This document shows positions 55,878 to 58,153 of a stretch of DNA of 64,000 nucleotides, in pieces. Location: contig JACDQD010000007.1 in the NCBI GenBank assembly GCA_019843655.1, positions 26,368,365-26,432,364 on the forward strand. Reading direction: 5' to 3'. The position numbers were made by a program, and so were the translations under genes. Position 1 is the first letter of the stretch. Every line of letters begins with the position of its first letter. The notes under the pieces are model-generated. The model was given only the letters and a program-made list of their open reading frames with translations. It ran no database searches and was not told the origin of the DNA. The stretch comes from Lethocerus indicus (taxonomy: Eukaryota; Arthropoda; Insecta; Hemiptera; Belostomatidae).

Positions 55878-58116
55878 GTTTTTCCGGAACCCAGCGAACG
55901 ATTGTCTGTCGGACAGAAAATCGGCGTTAGAAGAACAAAAACCGAACAACCTCGACAGCTACGTACCCGAGTGTACTCCCGACGGAAGGTTTCAGAAAGT
56001 ACAGTGTTTCAAATCCATAGGTAAAATATTTTTTTTCCCTTCTTTCGTGGAACGATTAAAACGAGTATCTTAAAAAATAGACTTTTATAATAGCGTGTTT
56101 TATTTTTTTTTTTTTTGTTTAACTAAGGCTACTGCTGGTGCGCCTACGAGGACACTGGTAAGCCGATACCCGGCACGTCGAGGAAGGACGACCTGCCGAA
56201 CTGCAGCGTCACCGACACACCTTCGAGGCCGATGAAAGGTTCGATTTTTCAAAATTTTCATCCCTTTTCCACAATTTCGTTTAGCAGTGCACGAATAGGA
56301 GTCGAACTATCGACCAAAACCAAAAACAATACTGTCTGTTTAAACTGTTGCGGTTGTATATTATTGAAGGGTGTCCAGAACACAGAAAGCGGGTATTTAT
56401 ACAGGATCTAATGGAATTCCTGATGAATAGAATGCCGGCGGAGAACGCAAGGTAACGAAAACAATGGAATTTTTTTCTTAATCTCTAGTTTTTTTTTCTT
56501 TTTTTGGAATGTGCATTAATTCGATTGTTTCAAGCCGATCTCCCATTGATTTGTAAGAGGAAAAGACAAAAAATCCGATTGGAAATCTGTTTTAATTTTT
56601 CACGAAAGTATTCTGTTTCGAATAGGGAAGATATTTTCACACTGCTTCAAACTCAAACTAAAGACGAGATAATCGCAATAAGGAATTTCATCGCCTTAGA
56701 TATTAACAGGAATAAGGTTTGCTAAGCTCATATTTATATTTGTGTTATATATTTGTGATTTATTTGCAGTCAGTTTCTATTCTGATGATCAAATTTGTTT
56801 TTTTCTTTCTTTTCGATCGATGCTTTTTCGAACGCAAAACAAAAAAAAAACACATAACGACTTAGGTGCTTGAAAGGAAAGAGTGGAAAAATTTTCGAAA
56901 AATGATATCGGACGACAGAAAATTGAGGCGTTGCGGGAATAAATTGCCGAGACATTGTGACGTTAATAATGACCAAAAAATCAGTCTGACCGAGTGGCTG
57001 AACTGTTTGGATGCGCACAGAACATCCACAGGTAAATTCAAAACTTGATAAAAAAAAAAAAAAAAAAATGTCCAGAATGGCCGGGAGTTGGGAAACTCTC
57101 CCGGCTGAGCTTGTGTTCTGTTTCTGTTTTGTGTCTCTAATTTTGCTGTTATTTGCACTCACCCACTCAGACGACTAACTATTTTCATATGCACAGTCCA
57201 TTTGATCCACACTTCAACGCACGAGAATATATTCCACCACTTTTCGCTTATTTTACAATATAGGGAAACAAAGTGCGCGCTTAGCCGGCAATATCGAGGG
57301 TTCAAAACACTGGCCTTTTAAATATATAAAAAAATGAGTCATTCGATACAGAAAAAGGTGAACAAAAGTTAACACATATAAATATATAAGAAGTCTTATT
57401 TTGTTAAGGTGCTGTTGAAATTTGAATCGAGATTTCCCTCAACGTTACCGAATTTACGTTTGAAATTTCGCGGCGACGGTCAAATTTAGAGAATTTTCAT
57501 AATCTACTCGAGAGCAAGAGGGTATAGGGCGACCCTGTTCCCAATATAGCTGTTGTCGCCAACTGAATATTTCGGCGGAATTAAATTTGAAAGAGGCCCG
57601 TTTAGATTCCAGACGACCGTTCCGGTGAAATTCGATACCCGCCGAAAGAAAAGTAAATTTTGTAATAAGAGATTACATATTCATTGGTCGTGATCGTCGG
57701 TGGCCCCCAATATTCCCCGGCGGTTGCGTCTCAGTTATTTATTGGCTTAGCGAGAAAATTTTCTGCCGGCGCCGGATCGAAAGGAAATGTTTCCCCCGGC
57801 CTTGCACGCATGGGCACATTTGAATTAATTTTATCCCAAGTTCGATATTCATCGGATTGTAATCACAATTTTCGAATGGCTATCGGATGCTGAATACGAA
57901 CCCGATCGGTCGATGCTTTAGTCGAGCCAGCGAATAATCTTCTGTGTTCTGTGCACGTGACGTTCGCAATTTAATTTATTTACGAATTACACAACTCCAA
58001 TTGCGCGCTCGACATCGTTAATGGTTTTTTTTTCTTTTTTAGGAATGACAAAAATCCCGAAAGCGCCGAGAATGCCGGGACTAGGCCCGTTGGAATTTCT
58101 CAAAGAGTACGACTGA
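12189..58116 (+). CDS. magu: SMOC / pentagone-like secreted modular calcium-binding protein, complete gene (14 coding exons)
   Basis: Join: 12189-12251, 41920-42079, 49366-49614, 50451-50498, 51308-51394, 52163-52375, 54284-54313, 54831-54908, 55895-56020, 56128-56238, 56370-56451, 56626-56716, 56866-57031, 58043-58116. The 1578 nt read in one frame to TGA, giving 525 residues. Visible order: signal peptide (1-20), Kazal (about 23-74), thyroglobulin type-1 (about 78-155), basic linker (158-173), EC module 1 (174-283), spacer (284-309), thyroglobulin type-1 (312-380), EC module 2 (389-496), short tail. EF-hand loops DLDKNESLSVNE, DADRDKLITKAE, DINRNKVLERKE and DVNNDQKISLTE keep acidic or amide residues at positions 1, 3 and 5 and Glu at 12. 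This layout is that of SMOC proteins, secreted matrix proteins that modulate BMP signalling and bind heparan sulfate (Drosophila magu/pent). Human SMOC1/2, as I recall them, carry one EC module, so the second is notable. Fly orthology is inferred from architecture. The least certain boundary is the start of exon 12. Confidence 0.92.
12722..12845. mobile_element. Decayed foldback remnant
   Basis: Two TCTAGACCGGTTTC-like cores (12729 and 12808 regions) and part of the TGCACTGTCACTTGT loop survive. Confidence 0.5.
13938..14206. mobile_element. Foldback hairpin element copy
   Basis: It starts with ACCCGTTTTGTGGTCTGC, has an internally shortened left arm, the loop, and a right arm with ACCGCTACTGAAGATGGCGA and CCGAAACCGGTCTAGCAAAG. 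Confidence 0.85.
14708..14764. repeat. (AT)n microsatellite
   Basis: About 28 TA units. Confidence 0.95.
16490..16720. repeat. Dispersed repeat, copy 1 (pair with 26365-26580)
   Basis: The segments TTCGGTGACACTGCG, GATAGATTTTGAATGGAA and GGACAGACGGAACTTTCAAA recur in order, with divergence, near 26.4 kb. It has no recognised ends or coding motif. Confidence 0.6.
17384..17665. mobile_element. Foldback hairpin element copy
   Basis: Left arm with GCCAGACCGGTTTCGGCTGC, loop TACAAGTGACAGTGACAGTG, and a right arm that jumps from GAAGATGGCGAG to the outer end, ending CCCCTCGCAGACCACAAAAC. Confidence 0.85.
19215..19470 (+). mobile_element. LINE-tail fragment
   Basis: It contains CACAACGACCTCAATAGTTG, CATCCAAATTTGCTC and a CCCACCCTAAACGC-like block matching the copies at 48.6 and 51.9 kb, followed by a second fragment of the same type (CATTATCCCCCCGCGTCG). 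Confidence 0.65.
20664..20882. mobile_element. Foldback hairpin element copy (right arm degraded)
   Basis: Left arm TTTTGCCAGACCGGTTTCAC and loop CACTGCACTGTCACAGTCAC are clear; the right arm is mostly lost apart from a GACAGAAACAC stretch. Confidence 0.75.
20931..21002. repeat. Compound (TA)n-(TG)n microsatellite
   Basis: A short TA run passes into about 28 TG units. Confidence 0.95.
22366..22670. mobile_element. Split foldback copy with a (AT)n tract at its centre
   Basis: The left outer arm (TGTTTTGTGGTCTGCGAGGG) at 22369 and the right outer arm (ACCAAACCAGCGAGAGGAGA) at 22621 flank unrelated sequence and (AT)n at 22564-22605. Confidence 0.75.
22671..23135 (+). mobile_element. Second LINE-type fragment, copy 1 (pair with 31577-32045)
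   Basis: It is nearly identical to 31.58-32.05 kb for over 400 bp. One frame reads YNRVLTPIWAYGIELN, close to the reverse-transcriptase C-terminal motif of jockey-type LINEs (L.P.WxYGI.L), then a stop. Both copies directly follow the same foldback right arm, so the two travelled together or were duplicated as a unit. Confidence 0.75.
23614..23986 (+). mobile_element. TTAA-flanked MITE (long form)
   Basis: It is bounded by TTAACCCTTTCGCTACTACG and GCCCACAGAGGGTTAA. The right 215 bp match the short form at 52.5 kb; the left part differs. TTAA targets with CCCT...AGGG ends suggest piggyBac-type mobilisation. Confidence 0.75.
24127..24338 (-). mobile_element. Internally deleted mariner-like element
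   Basis: Terminal inverted repeats of about 25 bp (AGGGGTACCCAAAAGTAATC; the right end reads AGGTGTACCCAAAATTAATC on the other strand) sit at TA sites. The minus strand between them encodes a remnant like FFKRGIENLPEMWQRVVDYI, typical of a mariner transposase C-terminus. It is too short to be autonomous. Confidence 0.75.
24727..24965 (-). mobile_element. TTAA-type MITE, inverted copy
   Basis: It has the same 230-bp unit as 52526-52755 in the opposite orientation: CCTCTACGGGCCGAATTTTT at the left, GGGCCCATAGGGGTTA at the right. The right TTAA has mutated to TTAC. Confidence 0.75.
26240..26300. mobile_element. Foldback right-arm fragment
   Basis: GATGGCGAGCGGCCGAAACC then GGTCTGGCAAAAGACG. 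Confidence 0.65.
26365..26580. repeat. Dispersed repeat, copy 2 (pair with 16490-16720)
   Basis: Shared blocks TTCAGTGACACTGCG, GGATAGATTTGAATGGAA and GGACAGACGGGAATTTTAAA occur in the same order as the first copy. Confidence 0.6.
27284..27547. mobile_element. Foldback copy with (AT)n in place of its loop
   Basis: Left arm TTTGCTAGACCGGTTTCGGC and right arm GCAGCCGAAACCGGTCC surround an (AT)n tract at 27379-27420 and unrelated sequence. Confidence 0.75.
29425..29475. mobile_element. Foldback fragment
   Basis: GAAACCGGTCTAGCGTACGA then CAGAGTGGAGAC, a decayed right arm. Confidence 0.5.
30605..30915. mobile_element. Near-intact foldback hairpin element (reference copy)
   Basis: It runs from ACCTGTTTTGTGGTCTGCGA through CTAGACCGGTTTCGGCCGCT, a loop (CAACAGTACAAGTGGCGGTG) and back through AGCGGCCGAAACCGGTCTAG to GAAATCTACAATATC. 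Arms of about 130 bp are inverted complements with scattered mismatches, so the single strand can fold into one long stem. No open frame is conserved. Confidence 0.88.
31338..31576. mobile_element. Foldback hairpin element copy
   Basis: Left arm ACAGGACTGGTTTCGGGCGC, loop CAACAGTACAAGTGGCGGTG and right arm GAAACTGGTCTAGCAAAAGG. Confidence 0.85.
31577..32045 (+). mobile_element. Second LINE-type fragment, copy 2 (pair with 22671-23135)
   Basis: It matches copy 1 over nearly its whole length, including the block that translates to YNRVLTPIWAYGIELN in copy 1. Differences are substitutions and short indels. Confidence 0.75.
32450..32715. mobile_element. Decayed foldback remnants
   Basis: GACCGGTCTAGACCG near 32454 and GGTCTTTTCCTAGACCGGTT near 32685 are all that remain. 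Confidence 0.45.
33105..33185 (+). repeat. tRNA-promoter-like fragment, possible SINE head
   Basis: GGTAGCCGAGATAACTCGG resembles a pol III A box and shares GGTAGCCGAGATA with 37411. No convincing B box or cloverleaf was seen. Confidence 0.3.
33620..33950 (-). mobile_element. Internally deleted mariner, helix-turn-helix joined to C-terminal end
   Basis: The left 200 bp match the mariner at 37.56 kb (TATCGCGAATTTTGGGTGTT and CAGATATTATAGACTTGTGC). Beyond 33835 the minus strand reads VLANRRITVREVAEKLNVSI, the DNA-binding domain expected near the transposase N-terminus. The catalytic middle is missing. Confidence 0.7.
34500..34928 (-). mobile_element. LINE-tail element copy (minus)
   Basis: The 3' end is at 34500 (TACAATCAAC) and the 5' boundary at about 34928 (reverse complement of CACGTGGAATCCCC). 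The minus strand encodes KLTVYKAILKLTWTYGIELS followed by a GSTETSDIARIQ-type block, the end of a jockey-type reverse transcriptase. A stretch near the 3' end is deleted relative to other copies. Confidence 0.82.
35890..36190. mobile_element. Two foldback copies in tandem with a repeated flank
   Basis: A first, shortened copy ends CAGGTATTCCAAACTGAAGC; a second begins AGATTTCGTGTGTTTCTGTC and also ends in CAGGTATTCCAAACTGAAGC. The repeated flank could be a duplicated target or part of a tandem duplication. Confidence 0.7.
36706..37130. mobile_element. Nested foldback copies
   Basis: A truncated copy (36706-36825, ending at an AGATCTTCAGTAGC core) is followed by a fuller copy (36826-37130) with AGACCGGTTTCGGTTGCTCG, the loop, GCGGCCGAAACCGGTCTAGC and the terminus CGCAGACCACAAAACAGGTA. 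Confidence 0.8.
37400..37475 (+). repeat. Possible SINE head (A-box/B-box-like)
   Basis: GGTAGCCGAGATAGCTATAC looks like a tRNA A-box region, followed 35 bases on by GGAAATTTGAAACC, a poor B-box match. The fold is not tRNA-like enough for a tRNA gene. Confidence 0.3.
37554..37985 (-). pseudogene. Mariner transposase, truncated C-terminal part
   Basis: The left terminus is CGAGGTCTGTTCAAAAAGTA beside a TA. The minus-strand frame (37956-37693) reads WLLHHDNAPAHTSLLVREFL, then PPYSPDMAPCDFFSFPK and a C-terminal helix, the classic mariner catalytic region (HHDNAPAH, YSPDLAPCDFFLFP in active members). Sequence upstream of this frame does not continue as transposase, so the N-terminal half is deleted and the protein cannot be active. 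Confidence 0.88.
38395..38480 (-). repeat. tRNA-derived SINE remnant
   Basis: The minus strand carries GGGTTCGATCCCCGACA, a consensus pol III B box/T-arm, about 30 bases after an A-box-like TAGTCACGAGCGTCC. The rest does not form a full cloverleaf, so a SINE head is more likely than a functional tRNA. Confidence 0.5.
38735..38890 (+). mobile_element. LINE-tail 3' fragment
   Basis: CTTCATCCTAATTCACTCGT and CCATCACTGGGCTGCCTCCT match copies at 48.7 and 52.0 kb. Confidence 0.65.
39262..39693 (-). mobile_element. LINE-tail element copy (minus)
   Basis: From the A-rich 3' end at the left (complement of a GTTGATTGT block) to a 5' end at the reverse complement of GTGGAATCCCCATACCCGAC. It is closely similar to the 34.5-kb copy. 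Confidence 0.82.
40402..40582. mobile_element. Foldback copy with replaced centre
   Basis: Left CTAGACCGGTTTCGGTTGTT and right GGCGAGCGGCAGAAATCGGT flank about 110 bp of unrelated sequence. Confidence 0.65.
40625..40810 (-). mobile_element. LINE-tail fragment
   Basis: It contains diverged forms of the reverse-transcriptase tail (complements of TTGACCTTAGCCGACAAACT and GAACTATGGGGTTCCACC). Confidence 0.65.
41020..41180 (-). repeat. Dispersed repeat, copy A (pair with 43890-44035)
   Basis: AATTCCATTTGGCACCAGTT, AGGGAATGATGAAT and ATTGAAAAACT occur in the same order in both copies. Identity is moderate; type unknown. Confidence 0.5.
41344..41456. mobile_element. Foldback copy reduced to its outer arms
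   Basis: ACCTGTTTTGTGGTCTGCGA runs into CCGTCCGGTTTTGCTAAAGA and then the right outer arm; the core and loop are deleted. Confidence 0.8.
41920..42079 (+). CDS. magu: SMOC-like exon 2: Kazal / follistatin-like domain
   Basis: The acceptor is ttgttcag|GAC after a long T tract and the donor is GGAG|gtaaat (phase 1). The translation holds a Kazal-type pattern: Cys-x-Ala-Lys-x-x-x-Cys, then PVCGTDGVTYPTRCHL, then the C-terminal KFKGRC. PVCGTDGVTY is the family signature and the distal FKGRC matches the SMOC follistatin-like domain. Kazal domains are often protease inhibitors, but in SMOC proteins the role is structural or binding. Confidence 0.93.
42285..42645 (-). mobile_element. LINE-tail element copy (minus)
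   Basis: It ends at the same 5' boundary as other copies (reverse complement of CACGTGGAATCCCCGTACCC near 42624-42645). It is more diverged and lacks the terminal A-rich tail. Confidence 0.72.
43773..43823. repeat. (AT)n microsatellite
   Basis: About 25 TA units. Confidence 0.95.
43890..44035 (-). repeat. Dispersed repeat, copy B (pair with 41020-41180)
   Basis: AATTCCATTTGGCTCCTGTT, GGGGAATGCTGAATTGATAA and GATTGAAAAACT match copy A. Confidence 0.5.
44915..45400 (-). mobile_element. LINE-tail element copy (minus)
   Basis: It is long and includes the GCGTGGGCGGG-rich middle and complements of the AAACATACCCGGGGGGA and TTTGACTGGAATCTCTGG blocks. It stops at the TTACTTAAGG block, short of the shared 5' boundary. 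Confidence 0.8.
45660..45795 (+). mobile_element. LINE-tail 3' end (plus strand)
   Basis: GATGTGAAAAAAATACATATAG-type sequence leads to GTTGATTGTACAAAATAAAA and an A-rich tail. Confidence 0.75.
46098..46270. mobile_element. Foldback copy with deleted right core
   Basis: Left TTTGCTAGACCGGTTTCGCA, a short centre, then the right outer arm ACCAAACCGGCGAGAGGAGA and terminus GCAGACCACAAAACGGGTAT. Confidence 0.8.
46868..47645 (+). repeat. Tandem array of about 240-bp units derived from a foldback left arm
   Basis: The ACCGGTTTCGGCTGTTCGCC core or close variants recur near 46893, 47121, 47363 and 47608. Each is followed by a TAGCTCTATTTTGTCAG-type block, a GGGAAATATCC-type block, a TGTGCGAATTTTC-type block and a GATCTTCTGTCTCCTC block. 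Units differ by 15-30% by eye. This filler is absent from ordinary foldback copies. Confidence 0.8.
48350..48775 (+). mobile_element. LINE-tail element copy (plus)
   Basis: Reading AACAAACTGACAATTTACAA onward, the strand encodes KLTIYKAILKPTWTHGI and RSNPEIPVKS-type frames broken by frameshifts. The 5' boundary lies at TCCCCATACCTGACTC. It contains CATGACCTCAACATACCGAC. Confidence 0.82.
49366..49614 (+). CDS. magu: SMOC-like exon 3: thyroglobulin type-1 domain 1 with a poly-glycine insert
   Basis: The acceptor is ttttgcag|AG and the donor CGGG|gtacgg, both phase 1. The domain starts near KRSCWEEE and shows the diagnostic TPRCLPDGSYAPLQCH and CWC motifs (ICWCSTPNGKPI), ending at IPDC. Between the first cysteine and TPRC, where the family usually has a charged loop, there are 15 consecutive glycines (49416-49460), partly built from an 18-bp tandem duplication. 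Two N-glycosylation sequons (NAT, NST) follow. Thyroglobulin type-1 domains can inhibit cysteine proteases; in SMOC they are extracellular structural modules. Confidence 0.92.
49711..50057. mobile_element. Long-TIR hairpin element in SMOC intron 3
   Basis: The outer 85-95 bp at each end are inverted complements: TTAGAAATCT...ACATG at the left and CATGCTTGATGAAACGTACA...AGATTTCTAA at the right. A fragment of the foldback family's right arm (49903-49955, AAGACCAAACCGGCGAGAGG) lies near the centre. No open frame is conserved. It starts 97 bases after the exon 3 donor. Confidence 0.85.
50134..50380. mobile_element. TTAA-flanked MITE, second family
   Basis: Ends TTAACCCCTCGGCC and GGCCAAAGGGTTAA are imperfect inverted repeats on TTAA sites. 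The internal sequence is unrelated to the 230-bp TTAA family. It lies in SMOC intron 3. Confidence 0.6.
50451..50498 (+). CDS. magu: SMOC-like exon 4: short basic linker
   Basis: Sixteen codons lie between acceptor tgttgcag and donor AGAG|gtaaat, phase 1 on both sides. They read KLRKDAGSRRRKQRRG. The Arg/Lys cluster could bind heparan sulfate or be a proprotein-convertase site. Being a multiple of three with symmetric phase, this exon could be skipped without breaking the frame. The evidence is splice signals, phase and location only. Confidence 0.7.
50812..51149. mobile_element. TIR element with TA flanks in SMOC intron 4
   Basis: The left end AGGGCGTCCCATAAGTTT and the right end AAACTTACGGGACACCCT are inverted repeats with 2 mismatches, next to TA dinucleotides. 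The minus strand holds a 75-codon frame with TDETHFERAP, faintly like the D of a Tc1/mariner/IS630 transposase. It is best read as a deleted relative. Confidence 0.75.
51308..51394 (+). CDS. magu: SMOC-like exon 5: start of EC module 1
   Basis: The exon follows acceptor attttcag and ends at donor AACG|gtgaga (phase 1 both sides). The peptide CGKQERTNFMRNLITMIHTE resembles the first helix of SPARC/SMOC EC domains (Cys, then ERxxF..NL...HTEYSR). It precedes the paired EF-hands in the next exon. Confidence 0.88.
51589..52115 (+). mobile_element. LINE-tail element, longest copy
   Basis: It starts at CACGTGGAATCCCCATACCC and ends GTTGATTGTACAATAAAGTT followed by an A run, about 525 bp. Frames include LTWTYGIELWG-like sequence (broken), SDIAQIQRFQSK-like sequence and NIPTVDEVAK-like sequence of jockey-type reverse transcriptase C-termini. 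It lies in intron 5, about 50 bases upstream of the exon 6 acceptor. Confidence 0.82.
52163..52375 (+). CDS. magu: SMOC-like exon 6: EF-hand pair of EC module 1
   Basis: The exon runs from acceptor cccctccag to donor TGCC|gtgagt (phase 1). It shows WKFKTLDLDKNESLSVNEY (EF-hand 1), the bridging PKKCSRSF...MCD cysteine pair and DADRDKLITKAEW (EF-hand 2). The spacing matches the SPARC/SMOC extracellular calcium-binding domain. Both loops have all calcium ligands, so calcium binding is expected. Confidence 0.95.
52526..52755 (+). mobile_element. TTAA-flanked MITE (reference copy)
   Basis: TTAACCCTCTATGGGCCCGT at the left and CGGCCCATAGAGGGTTAA at the right form about 15-bp inverted repeats on TTAA targets. 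The 230-bp interior (ATCGAGATTTTACCAAATAA and GACAACCGATATC) recurs at 23.8, 24.7 and 53.9 kb. Confidence 0.85.
52864..53045. mobile_element. (AT)n plus foldback/tandem-unit right-arm remnant
   Basis: (AT)n at 52864-52912 is followed by GTGAAGATGGAGAACACCGA and GAGCAAACCAGCGAGAGGAG, then ATATTGTTCAATAAAGTTG, the complement of part of the 47-kb tandem unit. Confidence 0.7.
53046..53848 (+). other. Part of SMOC intron 6, nothing assigned
   Basis: Mixed-composition intronic sequence. A 63-codon frame at 53229-53420 has no splice signals in phase with the gene and no motif. Confidence 0.5.
53849..54087 (-). mobile_element. TTAA-flanked MITE, inverted copy
   Basis: TTAAACCTCTATGGGTCGAA to GGCCCATTGAGGGTTAA, with the same interior as the reference copy in reverse. 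Confidence 0.82.
54284..54313 (+). CDS. magu: SMOC-like exon 7: micro-exon closing EC module 1
   Basis: This 30-nt exon lies between acceptor catccag and donor GGAG|gtgagc, phase 1. It completes the codon after WMAC and reads LNKKSQAIPGG, which matches the position of the Cys-Leu end of the EC fold. It is symmetric, so skipping would keep the frame. Confidence 0.75.
54727..54764. repeat. (AT)n microsatellite
   Basis: About 18 TA units with one interruption. Confidence 0.9.
54831..54908 (+). CDS. magu: SMOC-like exon 8: spacer between EC 1 and thyroglobulin domain 2
   Basis: The exon has acceptor attacag and donor GAAG|gtaatt, phase 1. Its 26 residues include ARPFIHNFGLPFSPS and an acidic end (KEDDSEG). 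No domain is recognised. The acidic end could act as a flexible linker. Splice phase and continuous frame support it. Confidence 0.75.
55181..55502 (+). repeat. 320-bp duplicated segment, copy 1 (SMOC intron 8)
   Basis: ATTCAATTCATTCAGTACAA to TTTTCACCACAATTATGAAA is matched at about 90% by 60893-61220 in the same orientation. No inverted ends or coding frames were seen. Confidence 0.85.
55710..55803 (+). repeat. 12-bp tandem repeat
   Basis: The unit AATGATAGATTA repeats about seven times in intron 8. Its open frame (Asn-Asp-Arg-Leu repeats) is an artefact. Confidence 0.95.
55829..55872 (+). repeat. (CT)n tract forming the polypyrimidine tract of exon 9
   Basis: A CT/TTTC run ends about 20 bases before the CCCAG acceptor at 55894. 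Confidence 0.85.
55895..56020 (+). CDS. magu: SMOC-like exon 9: first half of thyroglobulin type-1 domain 2
   Basis: The acceptor is aacccag|CG, downstream of a (CT)n microsatellite that serves as the polypyrimidine tract; the donor is ATAG|gtaaaa, phase 1. The peptide shows the first cysteine (NDCLSDRKSALEEQ), then YVPECTPDGRFQKVQCF, the usual thyroglobulin type-1 start. The loop here has normal length, unlike domain 1. Confidence 0.92.
56128..56238 (+). CDS. magu: SMOC-like exon 10: second half of thyroglobulin type-1 domain 2
   Basis: The exon starts right at the diagnostic GYCWCAYEDTGKPIPGT and ends with the last cysteine (LPNCSV, an N-glycosylation sequon) and a Pro/Ser tail. The donor is AAAG|gttcga: GT is kept but positions +3 to +6 are poor, so splicing may be weak. 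Phase is 1. Confidence 0.9.
56370..56451 (+). CDS. magu: SMOC-like exon 11: start of EC module 2
   Basis: The acceptor is ttattgaag and the donor GCAAG|gtaacg; the exon leaves in phase 2, the first change from phase 1 since exon 2. The peptide CPEHRKRVFIQDLMEFLMNR matches the first helix of a SMOC EC domain, in parallel with exon 5. Confidence 0.88.
56626..56716 (+). CDS. magu: SMOC-like exon 12: EC module 2, run-up to EF-hand 3
   Basis: The exon ends DEIIAIRNFIALDINRNK at donor AAG|gtttgc (phase 0), and EF-hand loop 3 continues in exon 13. The start is uncertain. AG at 56624-56625 gives the right phase after a fair pyrimidine tract. A second in-phase acceptor at 56558-56559 would add 22 residues. 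The shorter form fits the spacing of EC module 1 better. Confidence 0.75.
56866..57031 (+). CDS. magu: SMOC-like exon 13: EF-hands 3 and 4
   Basis: The acceptor is gacttag|GTG and the donor ACAG|gtaaat (phase 1). It completes loop DINRNK|VLERKE, then shows the cysteine pair RRCGNKLPRHCD and loop DVNNDQKISLTEW, ending LNCL. Both loops have calcium ligands in the canonical places. Confidence 0.94.
57032..58042 (+). other. SMOC intron 13, nothing assigned
   Basis: A 1-kb intron with an A run at 57049-57068. No repeat family or alternative exon was recognised. Confidence 0.6.
58043..58116 (+). CDS. magu: SMOC-like exon 14: C-terminal tail and stop
   Basis: After acceptor cttttttag the frame reads GMTKIPKAPRMPGLGPLEFL and ends KEYD, then TGA at 58114-58116. 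The Pro/Gly-rich tail has no recognised domain. An AATAAA signal follows 32 bases after the stop, supporting this as the last exon. Confidence 0.85.
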
Positions 58117-58147
58117 ATACAGTGCCGACTTGATTTCATCGCTGCGC

Positions 58148-58153
58148 AATAAA
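58148..58153 (+). terminator. Polyadenylation signal AATAAA of the SMOC-like gene
   Basis: A canonical AATAAA lies 32 bases after the stop codon, followed by T/GT-rich sequence at 58200-58230. It implies a very short 3' UTR; other signals further on (for example near 58461) could give longer forms. Confidence 0.6.

Noticed and set aside
55706..55930. Frame with seven Asn-Asp-Arg-Leu repeats
   Set aside because: It is made by the 12-bp tandem repeat and the CT tract in an intron; the real exon 9 uses another frame.
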